Positions 38,501-49,424 of a stretch of 64,000 bases of DNA are shown in pieces. The position numbers and the translations under genes are program-made. Source of the stretch: Drosophila pseudoobscura (taxonomy: Eukaryota > Arthropoda > Insecta > Diptera > Drosophilidae). The first letter of the stretch is position 1, and each line of letters begins with the position of its first letter. The stretch spans positions 22,444,001-22,508,000 of the forward strand of contig NC_046679.1 in assembly GCF_009870125.1 (NCBI RefSeq). The letters are read 5' to 3'. The notes beneath the pieces are model-generated. The model did no database searches. It saw nothing but the letters and a program-made list of their open reading frames with translations, and was not told where the DNA came from.

Positions 38501-39365
38501 GAGGATCTCACACAGGATCAGCTTATAGATAAGGTGAGTCCACATATCTGGAGATATTTCCAAGCCACAATCCACTTACATCTTTGTATTTCCTTCCAGC
38601 ATGCTGTGGAGATCGTCAAGAATCTGCAGCGATTGCAGGGCATCGATGGGGACTATGATAATGATTCTGGTTCTGGACCCGATCGTATAGCCCGCCGCAA
38701 GACCATCCAGAACCTGGAGAAGGCCAGACAGCCGCGTCGTCAAATAGGCACCCTCGATGTGGCATTTAAGAAACGATTCCTCAAACTGACTGCCGATGCA
38801 GAGAATAACCCTGCGACGCCCATTCTCACGCGTCGGCTGACCATGAGGGCCGAGACCATACGGGCACTGGAGGTGCGAAAGAATTCAGTGATGGCCGAAA
38901 GACGCAAGTCGGCCATGCAGACACTGGGGGCGAAGAATGAGTACGGCATTACCACAGGGGCACCGGTAAGCTATGAAGAGATGAGGGATCTTCAGGAGAG
39001 AGATATTCAAAGATGGTTTGTGCATTCCCTAGGTTAACAACAATGGTGGTCTGCCCAACCAGAGAAGTGGTCGCGTTTCGAATGCTGGCATTAGCATCAA
39101 AGATGTGTTCAATGTGAACGGCATACCGCCAGAGGTGAGTTCTATATCAGGATAATGCCGCCATAGAACTGATAAATAATCTTTTATTTAACAGCAAATT
39201 TATGGCTCTAATGGCGGGGGCACCATCAATCAGGGCTACGAGCATGTCATCGATGAGGACGGCGATGGCAACTCGCTGCGTCTGACCACTCGCAATCCCC
39301 ATCCGCATCCCCAGGTATCCTGGGGCCAGAACACTAGCGGCGGCAACGCCACGGGACGCCTGTAA
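32565..39365 (+). CDS. kkv: chitin synthase 1 (krotzkopf verkehrt)
   Basis: Family 2 glycosyltransferase that polymerises UDP-GlcNAc into chitin at the apical membrane of epidermis and trachea, building cuticle. Coding exons: 32565-32713, 33147-33390, 33463-34963, 35024-36954, one of two alternatives (37202-37378 or 37471-37647), 38333-38533, 38600-38965, 39033-39134, 39195-39365. All join in phase and give 1613 residues, the usual length for the fly enzyme. Visible marks: insect signature CATMWHET (about 585-592), catalytic EDR (858-860), QRRRW (895-899), SWGTRE (1077-1082). Membrane helices lie in the N-terminal third, after QRRRW and near the C terminus; a Lys/Glu-rich coiled coil follows SWGTRE. 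The start MSAMRHRP is preceded by an in-exon acceptor at 32459. A 3' UTR ends near AATAAA at 39914. The gene is complete, with no frameshift. Confidence 0.98.
37202..37378 (+). CDS. kkv: kkv alternative exon, upstream copy
   Basis: Encodes 59 residues (protein positions about 1276-1334) with a membrane helix (FAFFMINALFVLIVFLLQL) and an extracellular NIT glycosylation sequon. It has a good acceptor (CTTGTAG) and donor (GAG followed by GTAAAG). The next exon copy downstream is the same length and clearly homologous, so these are the mutually exclusive exons known from insect class A chitin synthases. Including both would keep the frame but duplicate a membrane helix. Confidence 0.93.
37471..37647 (+). 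CDS. kkv: kkv alternative exon, downstream copy
   Basis: The second 59-residue version of the same protein segment, with about 60 percent matching residues to the upstream copy (ARIASDLIELRNKS versus ARIAKDLKELRDSS). It also carries a NIT sequon. Its acceptor (GATTTGAAG) has a poor pyrimidine tract, and its donor is GAG followed by GTTTAC, a weak match to consensus, so its use probably depends on enhancer sequences or tissue factors. Only 92 bases separate it from the upstream exon, which itself can force mutually exclusive splicing by steric limits. Confidence 0.9.
37648..38332 (+). other. kkv: kkv intron after the alternative exons
   Basis: A 685-base intron, much longer than the other internal kkv introns (about 60-70 bases). 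It has CT-rich runs at 37740-37800 and an ordinary acceptor at 38332. No exon is seen inside. Length next to alternative exons often reflects splicing control elements, but none is identifiable here. Confidence 0.6.
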
Positions 39366-39930
39366 ACTACGTATATTTGTAAGCTAGAAATCTTGATAAC
39401 GAATTCCGCCTCTTTCCATAAACTGACTAAACATAGACCTGTATATCTAGAGCTATAGTCAAGAACATATTGTGTTGTACATACTCGTTATTAGAGACAT
39501 GAGAATAGATAGAGAGAGAGGGAGAGAGAGATATAGGACATTGCTGGAGCCTTGTCGACACAACGAAAATAATGCTTAGCTAATCACACTGCCAGTGACG
39601 ATGTGTGGGCCCGATTATATGCTACGATATATATCGTCAGAACATTCCCGATGTGTTGCACAACAATGGCAACAACATTCATACTATGTACTATACTATA
39701 TCATTTGTTAGGTTATGTTTAAGTCAATCTGTGTGGATGCGCCGAGCCCTGTGCGGCGGAGCGGACACACTGCCAGTGCATGCTGACACAAAATACTCAT
39801 CGCTCGGAGCTGATTCGAAAGTGCAGCAGTGAAATTACCTATTTACAAATATTCCATATAATACTGAAATAGTAATTCTTTTGTAATAATTGAGTACAAC
39901 TTTTGATACTATAAATAAATGAGAATATCG
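39366..39930 (+). other. kkv: kkv 3' untranslated region
   Basis: About 550 bases from the kkv stop to an AATAAA signal at 39914-39919. It contains a GA-rich run near 39511-39531. The open frames here have no coding character. Confidence 0.7.
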
Positions 39931-40222
39931 AAAGAAAGTGAACCAGTAGATCTGCAGGATCTACTCGTCAACTAGCAGATACACACACTCTCTTGTTGTT
40001 TCTGGCTTTGAGCCCTCGTTTAATATGAATAACTTTATTTGGTGGTGTAGTATGGGGACTGTAAATATTTGTATAGACTCTGCTTGGAAGCTCCACTGAG
40101 CGGGACAACATTAATAACCAACTATGATAGCTAATAATAGTAGTAGACACCCAAATACCGAAAACGAATTAAATATGCTTCGTAGATGTATGAGTTTACG
40201 TGAGGACCCAACACCCAATCGC

Positions 40223-41112
40223 TTAGTGGAAGAGCATGTTGCCCTTCTTGGCGGCTATGGGCAGGCGATCGCCCTGGAGGAACGGATTCATGACAGCGTC
40301 CATGCGTGGATCGGGCATGGCCGGATAGCCGGCCTTCTTTACCAAACTGTTGACATTGTTGAGGCTATTCTCCTGGCCCATCTGGAGGATGTACTGCTCC
40401 ACGGCCGAGTTGAGGTCGCCTTTGTCCGAGCCAGAATCGGCACTGTCCTGCTCCGAGCAGTCGAACATATGCTCGTTGTCGCAGGTGCAGTCCTGGGCAG
40501 CCTGGAACTCGCGACTGAAGATGGCCGTGTTTTCAAAGTCCATTAGGCAGCTGCCTCCCTGGGAGTCCATGTCATAGCCCTCAGGGCAGGGATTGGGTGG
40601 ATTGCAGTAGGCTGGCAAGCCAGCATCGTTCTTCACAATATTGTTGAACCGGTTGGGCCCCTCGCCCATGCCGCCCGAGATGAACTGGTGACCCCAAAGC
40701 GAGCTGTGCTGCAGGAATTCGTGATCCCGCAGCGAGGGATTCGAGTTGACAGCCGACTGCAGCACACAGTCGCTGCCGCCATCGCACAGCCTGGAATACT
40801 CTGATCGAGAGACGAGATCCACATTGTCCTTGGGCGCAACGGCTGCCATATCGCCATCATTGTCCACATCGTAGTAGCCTACCTGCATGTCGTTATCCAT
40901 GCGATTGAGCAGATCCGTTAGCAGAACATCAGCGAAAATGTTATCCTTCGAGCCATAGGACTGCACCTGCGAGCCCCCCGACACCAGAAGGAGCATGTAA
41001 ATCAGCATTTTAAGACCTGAAAATCGTCGAATGCCATTTATTCAGCTTAAATGATATATTTTTCACTATTTTTAAAGAACTCACTTTGCGACCGGGACAA
41101 CATATTGCGCAT
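40223..41112 (-). CDS. 7B2: neuroendocrine protein 7B2 (PC2 chaperone)
   Basis: Secreted chaperone and inhibitor of the prohormone convertase PC2 (amontillado in flies), needed for neuropeptide maturation in the secretory pathway. Two exons on the minus strand: 41085-41112 and 40223-41016, phase 1, 273 residues. The start MRNMLSRSQ lies in the first exon. A hydrophobic signal segment (LIYMLLLVSG) spans about residues 14-23. The family core PPNPCPEG is at about 149-156, and acidic and Cys-containing stretches follow. The C-terminal inhibitory peptide region has NPFLQGDRLPIAAKKG with the paired Lys residues typical of the CT peptide. An AATAAA signal (plus-strand tttatt at 40034-40039) places the 3' end about 100 bases from that of convergent kkv. 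Confidence 0.95.
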
Positions 41113-41627
41113 TTTCACTGAAATATCACTGTCCACGTAGAAGTTTGGTAAGTTTATTGATTTTTCGGGCGCCAGCTGCTTTAATCACTCGGGTATCTGT
41201 ATGTATAACAATGTTATACGGTTGGTTCTCTCGGTGCCGATGTGCTGACTACCAGTTGAATACTCAGAATACTCGAAAAGTGCATTCCCAGCCCTCTTTA
41301 TAAATCATTTAAAGCTGATAAGATGGTAAAAAAAGTGCGCAGGCGCGTTCTATGAAAGCTTTTTCGGGTTGGGAAAGTCCTACCTCCAGAAAAGCATGTT
41401 TAAATGTTATAGAATTGAAACAACAGTATTTTAAATATGTACTAGGAAACTATGTACTTCATAGTATATGCACCTTCGTGCATAGTGCATATGTATGTGG
41501 TCAGCCAATTTAATTCCCTTCAACATTGAAAAAAATACAAATTTAAAATGAAAAATCATACTTCGATTCTCAAAGAGATTCTAAGTAGGAAATAGTTCAA
41601 ATAAATCCAGAATAATGATTTGAAAGA
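41113..41627. other. intergenic spacer with 7B2 promoter
   Basis: Holds the 7B2 upstream region and the 3' flank of the zinc-finger gene. AT-rich; no further exon, RNA gene or strong core motif recognised. Confidence 0.5.
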
Positions 41628-42742
41628 TTAATCACTATCTAAGATACCCATCAAATCAATTTCATCCTGAATTTTTTTAAGAGCGCGTTTGTGATTCTTT
41701 GATTGCTTATGTGCCACCAGGAGCGGTTTGGTCATGAAACCTTTGCTGCATGGCTCACATTTGTATTTCATATTTGTGGCCGTGTGTGTGGCATGATGTT
41801 CACTTAGTTCCGAAACACAGGAGAATATCTTTCCGCACTGCAGACAGGGATAAGGTCGTTCATTTTCATGGGCTCTGTAGGAGTATATAAATTAAATTAA
41901 TTAAGTGTCAGAAAGTGCTCCTTTTTATTGTCTTACTTTTCATGGCGTAGCTTGGCGTCCATTGAAACGAACACTTTACCACAAGTCGAGCATTTGAACT
42001 GCCGCCATTGCCCATTATGGAATTGCGAGCGATGCTGTTTCAAATCCGTCTTTTTCGTGAAGGTTTCGGGGCATTCTGTACATGGGAAGAACATCTTCAT
42101 TTCCTTCCGTTCTTGATGCGCATCCAAGTGCTCATTGTAGGCGTATTCGTCGTCGTAGAACTGACCGCATTGTTCACATATGAAGAAGTTACGGCGTCGC
42201 TTTGCTACTCGTCTCATCTGCTCTTCCTTTATCTCAGCTTTGTACGCCTCTTCCGCTGCGATAAGCACAGCCGCCTGGGCATCCTCATCGTCCTCTACGT
42301 CATCCCCTTCGACAAACCCCAAGATCTCCATGTCATCGTTATTGGTTGGCTCCAATTGGTCCGCATCAATTTCGATTTCGTGGAGCTCCGGAATTGGAAA
42401 CTTCCTGCGGTCCTCTTCAGTGGTCTTCATGACCATCTCCAGCAAGTACTTTTGGGAGAAGATGCAACGCTCGCGAAACTTCACAGCAAGATCCAGTTCG
42501 GAGAAGCAGCGCTCGCAGATAAACTCCGGTAACCCTTGATTGGTAGACAACTGGAAAGGACAACCAATAATGGTATAATGTAACAATAACATTAACATTG
42601 CCACTGATTACATTACCTCGACACCAGTTATCATTTTCAGTTGGCAAAGCAGCTTTCCGCGCATGTATTTGAACAAATGTCTTTCGCGTTTCTTGTCCTT
42701 TATTTTATTAGCGCAAATCCGGCAAACTAGTTTGATATCCAT
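41628..42742 (-). CDS. ZAD-type C2H2 zinc-finger protein
   Basis: Probable DNA-binding transcription factor or chromatin protein. Three minus-strand exons, 42617-42742, 41937-42550 and 41628-41874, join in phase to give 328 residues. The N-terminal zinc-finger-associated domain (ZAD, a dimerising module expanded in insects) starts MDIKLVCRICAN and pairs with FICERCFSEL encoded after the first intron. An acidic linker (DDVEDDEDAQ) and a basic Lys/Arg stretch follow. Five C2H2 fingers come next, beginning FICEQCGQ, FPCTECPE, FKCSTCGK, YPCLQCGK and YKCEPCSK; the linkers are not all of the TGEKP type. It is divergent from hd across a short shared promoter. It is probably the counterpart of a melanogaster gene next to hd (CG2678 from memory, not checked). 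Confidence 0.9.
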
Positions 42743-43133
42743 GATTTTTTATTATTTATTTATAAAAACTTTACACGCAAATGATGTGACCCTGAGCCAT
42801 AGAGATGAGCACCGATAGAGATGGCGTGTATTGGTATCGTATCGTGTGCACTGTCGTCAAATAAGCTATTTTATAGCTAATTTTCACTATTTCAAGTTTC
42901 ATGGATATACTAATTTGCAACTAAATTCCTCGCAACTTAAAGCTGTGCAGCTAATTAAGTTAATAGAATGTTTTATTCAATAAATTCAATTATACTATAT
43001 CGGTGTTCAATGTATCGATACCAGCCAGCCATCTGTTGAATTGTTTTTGATTACGGTCACACCGAAGTGGAAATTTGCGCGGGAGATTTGCTGAATTGCA
43101 AATTTTTATTTTATTTTACCCATACCATAAGCC
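42743..43133. promoter_or_regulatory. shared divergent promoter, zinc-finger gene and hd
   Basis: A 391-base gap between two divergent start codons. It contains a perfect DRE (TATCGATA, 43013-43020), a further GTATCGTATCG stretch near 42835-42847, and a GGTCACACC element (43055-43063) that matches the Drosophila core motif known as Motif 1. The last lies about 70 bases before the hd ATG. No TATA box is obvious. This is the usual make-up of a housekeeping divergent promoter. Confidence 0.75.
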
Positions 43134-44971
43134 ATGTCCAGCGACGCTACACTAGCATCCAAATGGACCCGTCCAGATGATGTGCGCATTAAGTGAAAAT
43201 TTCAGCTCAGCTAAACCAAAACATATATGTAAATCTCTGGAATTTTGCAGTTTATCAAGCTCCAACGGCTTAAACAAAAGAAGAAACAATTGGCAGCACG
43301 TGTAAGCAATAACAACAATTGCAAAAGGCCAACACTACAATTGGATGAGACTGATAAGAGCAAACTTTTAGAAGCAAAACTAGCGCAGAAAAGAAAGAAT
43401 CCCTTTGCCAAGTGAGTGTTCATTTTTAATTTTGTAGATCAGCTGTTGACCTAAAAACCATATGAGCTACTTCTCTCAGATCCACAGAAGTTGCGAAAAA
43501 GCAGAGAGTTGAGGCCGAGGTCCACGACCTGCCTGTGGTCACGGCCTCCTCCTGCTTTGTCCGAGAGACGCCCACACGTCCGCCGGCGGCCAAGCTTGTG
43601 CTACAGAAATTCGATGCCCAGGCCTTTGCCAAGCTGCTGCAGCAGCCGTACGCCGAAGAAGAGGACGATGCCGCACTGGCTGCTCAACAGAAGCACACAG
43701 CGCATCTGCCTGTGGACTGGTGCCTGAAGACGCGCGCTCGCTTCTTTTGCCCCACGGAACTGCCTGCCATTCAGTTGAAGACCTCCCAACTGGCCAGCGG
43801 ACTGACCAGCTTCGTGCGCTGCATCGACACCCAACAGTCGGAGAGCACGCTGGACATCTCGGATGCCACGCGTTTCAACCAGTGCACCTACTACTGGCAG
43901 CATCCGCATCTGCCCTGGCTGACGCTCTACCCGCGCAACTCCAAGGAGAACATCGGTGTGACGGTCGGCGAGCGCGAACGAAAGGCGCTGGCCGAGGAGT
44001 GGGACTACAGCTTCCGCGGACTCTTCCAGTTGCTGCGTGCCCGCCAGTGCCCCTACTTCTATTTGTGCGCCAACTCGTTCACGGTGCTGTTCCGGGCAGC
44101 GGGAATTGGCGGCCGCGCCGAGAGTCATGCCCTTGTCACACCCTCCACGCGTGGCATGAGGATGGCCCTGCGCCAGGAGGGAATAGAGTTTACCATGCCC
44201 CTGAAGAGCGAAGCAGGTGGTGGCGATGGCAGCTTCACAGAGGAGAGCAGCAGCAGCTCTACGATGGATGCACCAGAGGAAGCTTCGGTACCTCCTCCTA
44301 CCGGAGAAGATGATGAGGACGATGATGAGGCCTGGCTGGAGAGCTTGGGCGTCGACGAGCGAGAACTACGACGCATACAGTCCTCCCACGCTAGGAAACA
44401 GCAGGCAGCCGAGATGCGAGAGGATTTCAGCGACAACTCGCTGCTGCTCATTGATGGAGTGGAGTGCCAAGGATTCTTCAGCTATCTGCTGAATGCCAAG
44501 AGCGCCATCAGCAATGTGGGTCGTCTGGCGGGAGTGCCACCCACTCTGCTGTCGCCAGTTGCATTCCCGAAGGCTACCATGCAGCACCTGGTACCGCGCT
44601 CCAAAAAGGTTCGACTCGATGGCGTGGATTACTTCAGCATCGACATCAAGGGCCTGATCCTGCCCACATTTCTGCCCAGCGTAGCGGAGCTGCTCTGCGA
44701 GACGCGCCAGATGTTCAGCTCCACTCTGGCCAGTAGCACCAATACCTTGGCCTTCAGCAAGGCCTCGCAGAAAGTTCTAGATTCGCCAGAAGCGCCTCAG
44801 GAGGACCGAAAGGAAGACACCGCGGCCGACCAGGTGTTTGGCGAGCAGAATCTCTCAGAGTGCGGCCTCCTGCCATCCGTGGTGGGCTCTATCTGTCGCA
44901 CTGGTCAGCATGCTGTCGGACTTCTAGAACGTGTGTGCTATCAGCGGGGCGAGGGCTATGCTTGGAGTTGA
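43134..44971 (+). CDS. hd: humpty dumpty, DONSON homologue
   Basis: Replication factor of the DONSON family, which works in CMG helicase assembly and fork stability and in flies is needed for endocycles and eggshell gene amplification. Exons: probably 43134-43181, then 43251-43411 and 43480-44971, giving about 566 residues, close to the family length in flies. The conserved core runs LPVDWCLKTRARFFCP ... YYWQHPHLPWLTLYPRN ... RGLFQLLRARQCPYFYLCANSFTVLFRAAG, with a C-terminal conserved block near the stop. An acidic Ser-rich insert (residues about 290-325) is variable in such proteins. The first intron is unclear: a phase-correct splice needs a weak GTGCGC donor, while the visually attractive junction after ATTAAG lacks a GT. 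An AATAAA lies at 45025. Confidence 0.93.
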
Positions 44972-45052
44972 TTAATTCGACAGTTGGCCAACAGCTTGTC
45001 TTAAGTTGTATATTTGTTGTATGTAATAAAGTTGCTATGTATATACCCCGGT

Positions 45053-45516
<464 letters not shown>

Positions 45517-45595
45517 TATGTTTGGTTTTAATATCAATTAATAAGTGATTTAGAAATAAAATAGCTTTTTATTCGGCGTGTTTTCGCGTGTTTTC

Positions 45596-45612
45596 ACCAG
45601 TATGACCTTATC
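45596..45612 (-). promoter_or_regulatory. Rpb6 core promoter motif
   Basis: On the minus strand this reads TCGATAAGGTCATACTG, a DRE-like half joined to a one-base variant of the GGTCACACTG motif. It is about 80 bases upstream of the Rpb6 ATG. It forms the promoter-proximal end of the dispersed repeat at 45600-45950. Confidence 0.65.
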
Positions 45613-45950
45613 GACAAAATATACCGTCCGACCCTTAGAAATATTCCGAAACATACCGTCTCATTTGAAAAATATACCGTAAATATACTGACGAATTCAG
45701 TTCATTTATACATATTCCTCAATTTTGATATTCCGTCGAATATTACCATCTATATAGAACATTTAGCCATGTCCACATAATTTTATACGATTGTTGAATC
45801 AATTTTTTACTTAACTGGCTTATTTTGCATACTTGCTTTTAGTGGATTTTGTCTAAACAAAGGTTTTAGTGAAAAGGTCAGCAAAATACAACGTAAGAGA
45901 AAAATCGTTCCTACTGCTCAATTTAGATATTCCGTTGAATAATGCTGAAT
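45600..45950 (-). repeat. dispersed promoter-linked repeat, copy A
   Basis: Read on the minus strand, this stretch aligns over nearly its whole length with 54128-54495 and with 63693-63992 (shared blocks include CAATCGTATAAAATTATGTGG, GGCTAAATGTTCTAT and GGTATATTTCTGAGGGTC-like stretches). It contains repeated GGTATATTT units and two versions of an ATTCAACGGAATATC block. All three copies finish in a GGTCAYAYTG motif. No coding capacity and no clear terminal repeat is seen. Confidence 0.8.
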
Positions 45951-46199
45951 AACCCCTTAGATCTGCCCATATAATTGATTTCCTGTATATCCTGATCCCG
46001 ATACTTATTTCGTCTCTGTAAGAAGAAAATAAGTTGCAAAATATTGTGGAAATAGCTTTAAAACAGAGAGGAAGATCAAGAAAATATACAGTCAAAGAAA
46101 AAAGTCAACACACAGCACCAATTTTGAGATATTTCGGAGTTTTGCAATCAAAATCAAAAAAGTTGGTTTGCCATTATTTGAGGTATTAATGGATAGTGA
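45951..46199. other. AT-rich spacer
   Basis: No feature recognised. It separates the promoter repeat of Rpb6 from the 3' end of the next minus-strand gene, whose AATAAA signal is at plus-strand 46200-46205. Confidence 0.5.
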
Positions 46200-46309
46200 T
46201 TTATTAGATTATTAAATTGTTCAACATTTCGCCGACGTTCAACGTTAACACCTGGTTTTGGAGATTTCTGATTGCGAAAGTAGAAGCCGTTTGGTTGGGC
46301 CGTTTCACC

Positions 46310-48039
46310 TTACCCGCGAGGGAAGGAAGGTATATTTTGTCCTGGAGATTGCGGCGATGGTGGATTTTCCGGATAATTTCGCGGGAGCGGGCGTGGCGGG
46401 TTCTCATTGCCCGGAATCTGAGCATAGTCATAATCGATGTGAGTGCGTATATTAACATTTCGCAGACGTCCGATACCACCACGCTGATCACTGTCAAATC
46501 GATCTGGATCATAGTTAGCCATTGGATTCATCTCCGGGGCTCTTCGGGATGTGCACTGGTGTTGGTAATACTGATCGACAGGTTCGCTTATACCCGCCCC
46601 ATGACGGGCTTGTCCTATACGCTGCAACGGTCTGATCGACTCGTTTGGTTGTGCGCGAGCATCGGTATCGATAGCTGCTGGCGCTGCTTCCGAAGATTCC
46701 CCAAAGTCGCACCTCGGACCCAGCGGATCCATCTGATCCGAATCCACCGGATCCAGCGAATCCATCGTATTGGCCATCTGTCTGCCCAACACAGGCACGG
46801 GATACGCATTGGGGTAACAGTTTCCCCCACCTCTGTGACTTCTATGTCCGCTTTGTCCTCTTTGCCCGCACTGCCCTTGCTTAAAGCATCGCACCTGAGC
46901 TGGTGGCCGCTTTGATCTCTGGCACCCCGAATCCGTCTGCCGTCGACTGCTCTCTGGAGGCGTCTGTTTGCTGCATCTCTTTGTACGCTTAGAAACAGGC
47001 GGAGCCGATTGCTCGAGATAGGCATTGTCATCGTCCAAATTACAGTTCTCATGGTCAAAGGATCGGTCTTGAGTTCTTGGTTCGGGAGGGAAACAGACCT
47101 GCTGAGCAGCTGGCCTCATCGGTGGAGCCAACGTCGCCTTACAGCAGCAGAGCATTTCATTGCCGAAACCACCCCTCTGGCCATGGTCAACGGACCGCTC
47201 TTGAGTTCTTGTTTCGGGGGGAGAAGAGACTTTCTGAGCTGCTGGCCTCATCGGTGGAGCCATCGTCGCCTTACAGCAGCAGAGCATTTCATTGCCGAAA
47301 CCACCCCTCTGGTCAATGGACCGCTCTTGAGTTCTTGGTTCGGGGGGAGAAGAGACTTTCTGAGCTGCTGGCCTCATCGGTGCAGCCATCGTCGCCTTAC
47401 AGCAGCAGAGCATTTCATTGCCGAAACCACCCCTCTGGCCATGGTCAACGGACCGCTCTTGAGTTCTTGGTTCGGGAGGAGAACAGACCTGCTGAGCTGC
47501 TGGCCTCATCGGTGTCGGGTTCTTTGGCACACAGTAGCAGAGCATTTCATTGCCGAAACTAGCCCTCTGCCCATCCGTCTGGTCGAAGGATTGCTCTTGA
47601 AATGGTGGTGCGGGGGGGACACAGAATTGCTGAGCTGCTGGCCTCATCGATGGAGGCATCGTTGGCATGCAGCAGCACTGTGGAAGCACATAAACTGGCG
47701 TCCAGTCCATGGGACAGACATTGTCAAAATTTGTGGCACCAAACTGAACGCTTGCTGGAGGCAGCAGCGCCGGAGGACAGAAGCTAGTATCATCGTTGAA
47801 AGTCTGGGGACTTGGCCGTGGCCGAACCGCCGGTGGCTGCTGCGGGCGACATTGCGGTTTTTGCGGCGGAGGCTGGTCCGAACAACAGCTGCAGGTACTG
47901 TCATTGGAGCAACTATCGGATGACAGGTCACAATCCGATCGCTCCGAACTATAGCTAGAGCGGTTCCCTAGCGAAATAGATCGGATTGAAATTGGGTTGG
48001 ATTTTGTTGTGTGCTTTATGCTGGCTGTTACTTGCCCAT
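46310..48039 (-). CDS. unrecognised repeat protein, Pro/Cys-rich, 548 residues
   Basis: The main frame is open from 47948 to the stop at 46310 but has no Met in its first 80 codons, so a start exon is needed. An 8-base mini-exon at 48032-48039 (ATGGGCAA, donor GTAACA) joined to the acceptor CTATAG before 47948 gives an in-phase MGNSERSD start and mirrors the mini-exons of the neighbouring genes. The protein has a Cys-rich head (SDSCSNDSTCSCCSD), then four to five tandem 42-44-residue repeats (residues about 110-310) built on MLCCCKATMAPPMRPAAQ and PPEPRTQERS, then a polar tail. No known domain, signal peptide or membrane segment is seen. I do not recognise it. It reads as a fast-evolving, perhaps testis-expressed, structural protein; that is inference. 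Confidence 0.7.
47040..47660 (-). repeat. 132-bp coding tandem repeats
   Basis: Successive copies of a block starting AGCATTTCATTGCCGAA (plus strand) occur at 47151, 47283, 47409 and 47541, spacings 132, 126 and 132 bases. Each encodes a 44- or 42-residue unit of the gene above. Copies are highly similar, so expansion or gene conversion is recent. The repeat is in frame and has no CRISPR-like spacers. Confidence 0.9.
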
Positions 48040-48250
48040 TGGCTATAACATTTGGTTTATTGTTGGCGCATATTGAGAGGTTTGAGAAGGCCGAGACTGG
48101 GATATTGAGAGAAAACTGAAAATTTGGATAGCTTTGAATTTAGAAATGTGTTCCATTGCCCTTGGCCGAGTGTTTGCCTTCGCAAGTAGCGCCTGCTACG
48201 CCTGTTCAACAGATCCCTGGGCAAACGATCCCTGGGAAGCCGATCATCCA

Positions 48251-48597
48251 TTATTGAACAACGCAACTACTGCCTTTCGAGCTGTGATTGCAGTGTCCGC
48301 AGTGGTAGCGACTTTGGCCAGCGGGCCTCTCTCGAATCGCAGGGTTTTCTGCTTCCAAGTGTCCCGGAAATCCTGGTGGTGGGCCTCGGTACACTTTACA
48401 CCCACCGGTTGGGGGTCCTTGCGGTACTACTCGTGCTGGTTGATGTTGCACTTCGTTCTCCGTAATTATCGTTACGCTACCAGTCATCCCGCACGGGCAC
48501 TGTTTGCACTTGTTGGATTTGGCTTCTGCGCAGATAAAATCAGATTAATCAGATCAAATTCGTTAATAAAAATTAATTTTCACTTACTGCGACCCAT
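48251..48597 (-). CDS. Cys-rich mini-exon family protein, 94 residues
   Basis: Two minus-strand exons: a 10-base first exon 48588-48597 (ATGGGTCGCA, donor GTAAGT) and 48251-48525 (acceptor TGCGCAG). The product begins MGRKAKSNKCKQCPCGMTGS and ends in a Cys tail containing HCGHCNHSSKGSSCVVQ. Cysteines pair in CxxCxC and CxxC motifs, so metal binding or disulphide cross-linking is possible. The middle is Pro/Gly/Gln-rich. There is no signal peptide. An AATAAA signal lies at plus-strand 48056-48061, within a 3' flank shared with the other members. It is homologous to the products at 49570, 50529 and 51521. The family is not recognised. Confidence 0.75.
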
Positions 48598-49424
48598 TTT
48601 AGATCAAATGTAGACGTAGACACAAGCAGGGCAAGGAACACAATGAACACAATGAACACAAGGAACACAATGAAACAGATCTGGCAACTGCTAAGACTGT
48701 TGAAAGTGCTCCGTAAGTAAGACACTTAATACATGGCACCTTTCTCGTGCTCTTTTTCGTTTCCTTTACATTTTATACCCGATACAAAGAGTATAGGGCT
48801 ATATTTCTTAGTTTTGTGGTGGAAGTGGGCGTGTGCAGCCCCCAGAAGGAAGCGTTTTCGACCCTGTGTCTACAAATTTCGACCTGCTCCTTTCCTCCCC
48901 CACATCCACGTTCTTGAAGATACGAGTAATCCAACTACTGCAGTGGCTACGCAAAGCCTTCCACTGGCTTACTCACTATCTCCCTCTCTATCACACACTC
49001 CTCCTCGTACAGTGTGCGTGCTATGGCGGAGGTGAGCGAAAATTCGAATAAAATAGATCATTAGGTGGAAGGAGGATAAGCAAAGATCTAATTCATCCCA
49101 TTACAAGTGCGAGCAAATTTCAAAGAGATCGCTTAGAGATCCCGCCTCTCCTTTAGGAGAGAACAGCCATACAAAAGTATCGTAAAAGCATACAAGTAAA
49201 TGTATGATATCCAGATGGAAAATTGTTGGATCTTTGGACTTGATGTCCTGCAGCAAGCAGAGTTTCTTATTTAAAAGTACTTAGCTTTAAATTAAACAAA
49301 TAAACCCCCCGGAAGTTTACACCACTCTATCCTGCTCGAAATGATATTTGGCAAAATAATCCCTACCAAAATAAGCTCCAGAATTGGAAGGAAGTTGGTT
49401 GTACGTGTATGCTACCTGGCCATA
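48598..49424. other. spacer with a dispersed repeat fragment
   Basis: A repeat starting near 48771 (TTTATACCCGATACAAAGAGTATAGGG) and continuing with a CAGAAGGAAGCGTTT block is also found at 52936-53030. The part at 49226-49420 looks like a diverged copy of the 3' spacer of the tandem units to the right, including an AAATAAACC-like block. No gene is seen. Confidence 0.5.

Noticed and set aside
40124-40546. 140-residue plus-strand frame
   Set aside because: Antisense shadow of 7B2.
47040-47660. Regularly spaced repeats suggesting a CRISPR array
   Set aside because: Units are contiguous 132-bp coding repeats without unique spacers, in a eukaryotic genome.
47009-47923. 304-residue plus-strand frame with repeats
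   Set aside because: It is the complement of the minus-strand repeat gene; its repeats are shadows of the 132-bp coding repeats.
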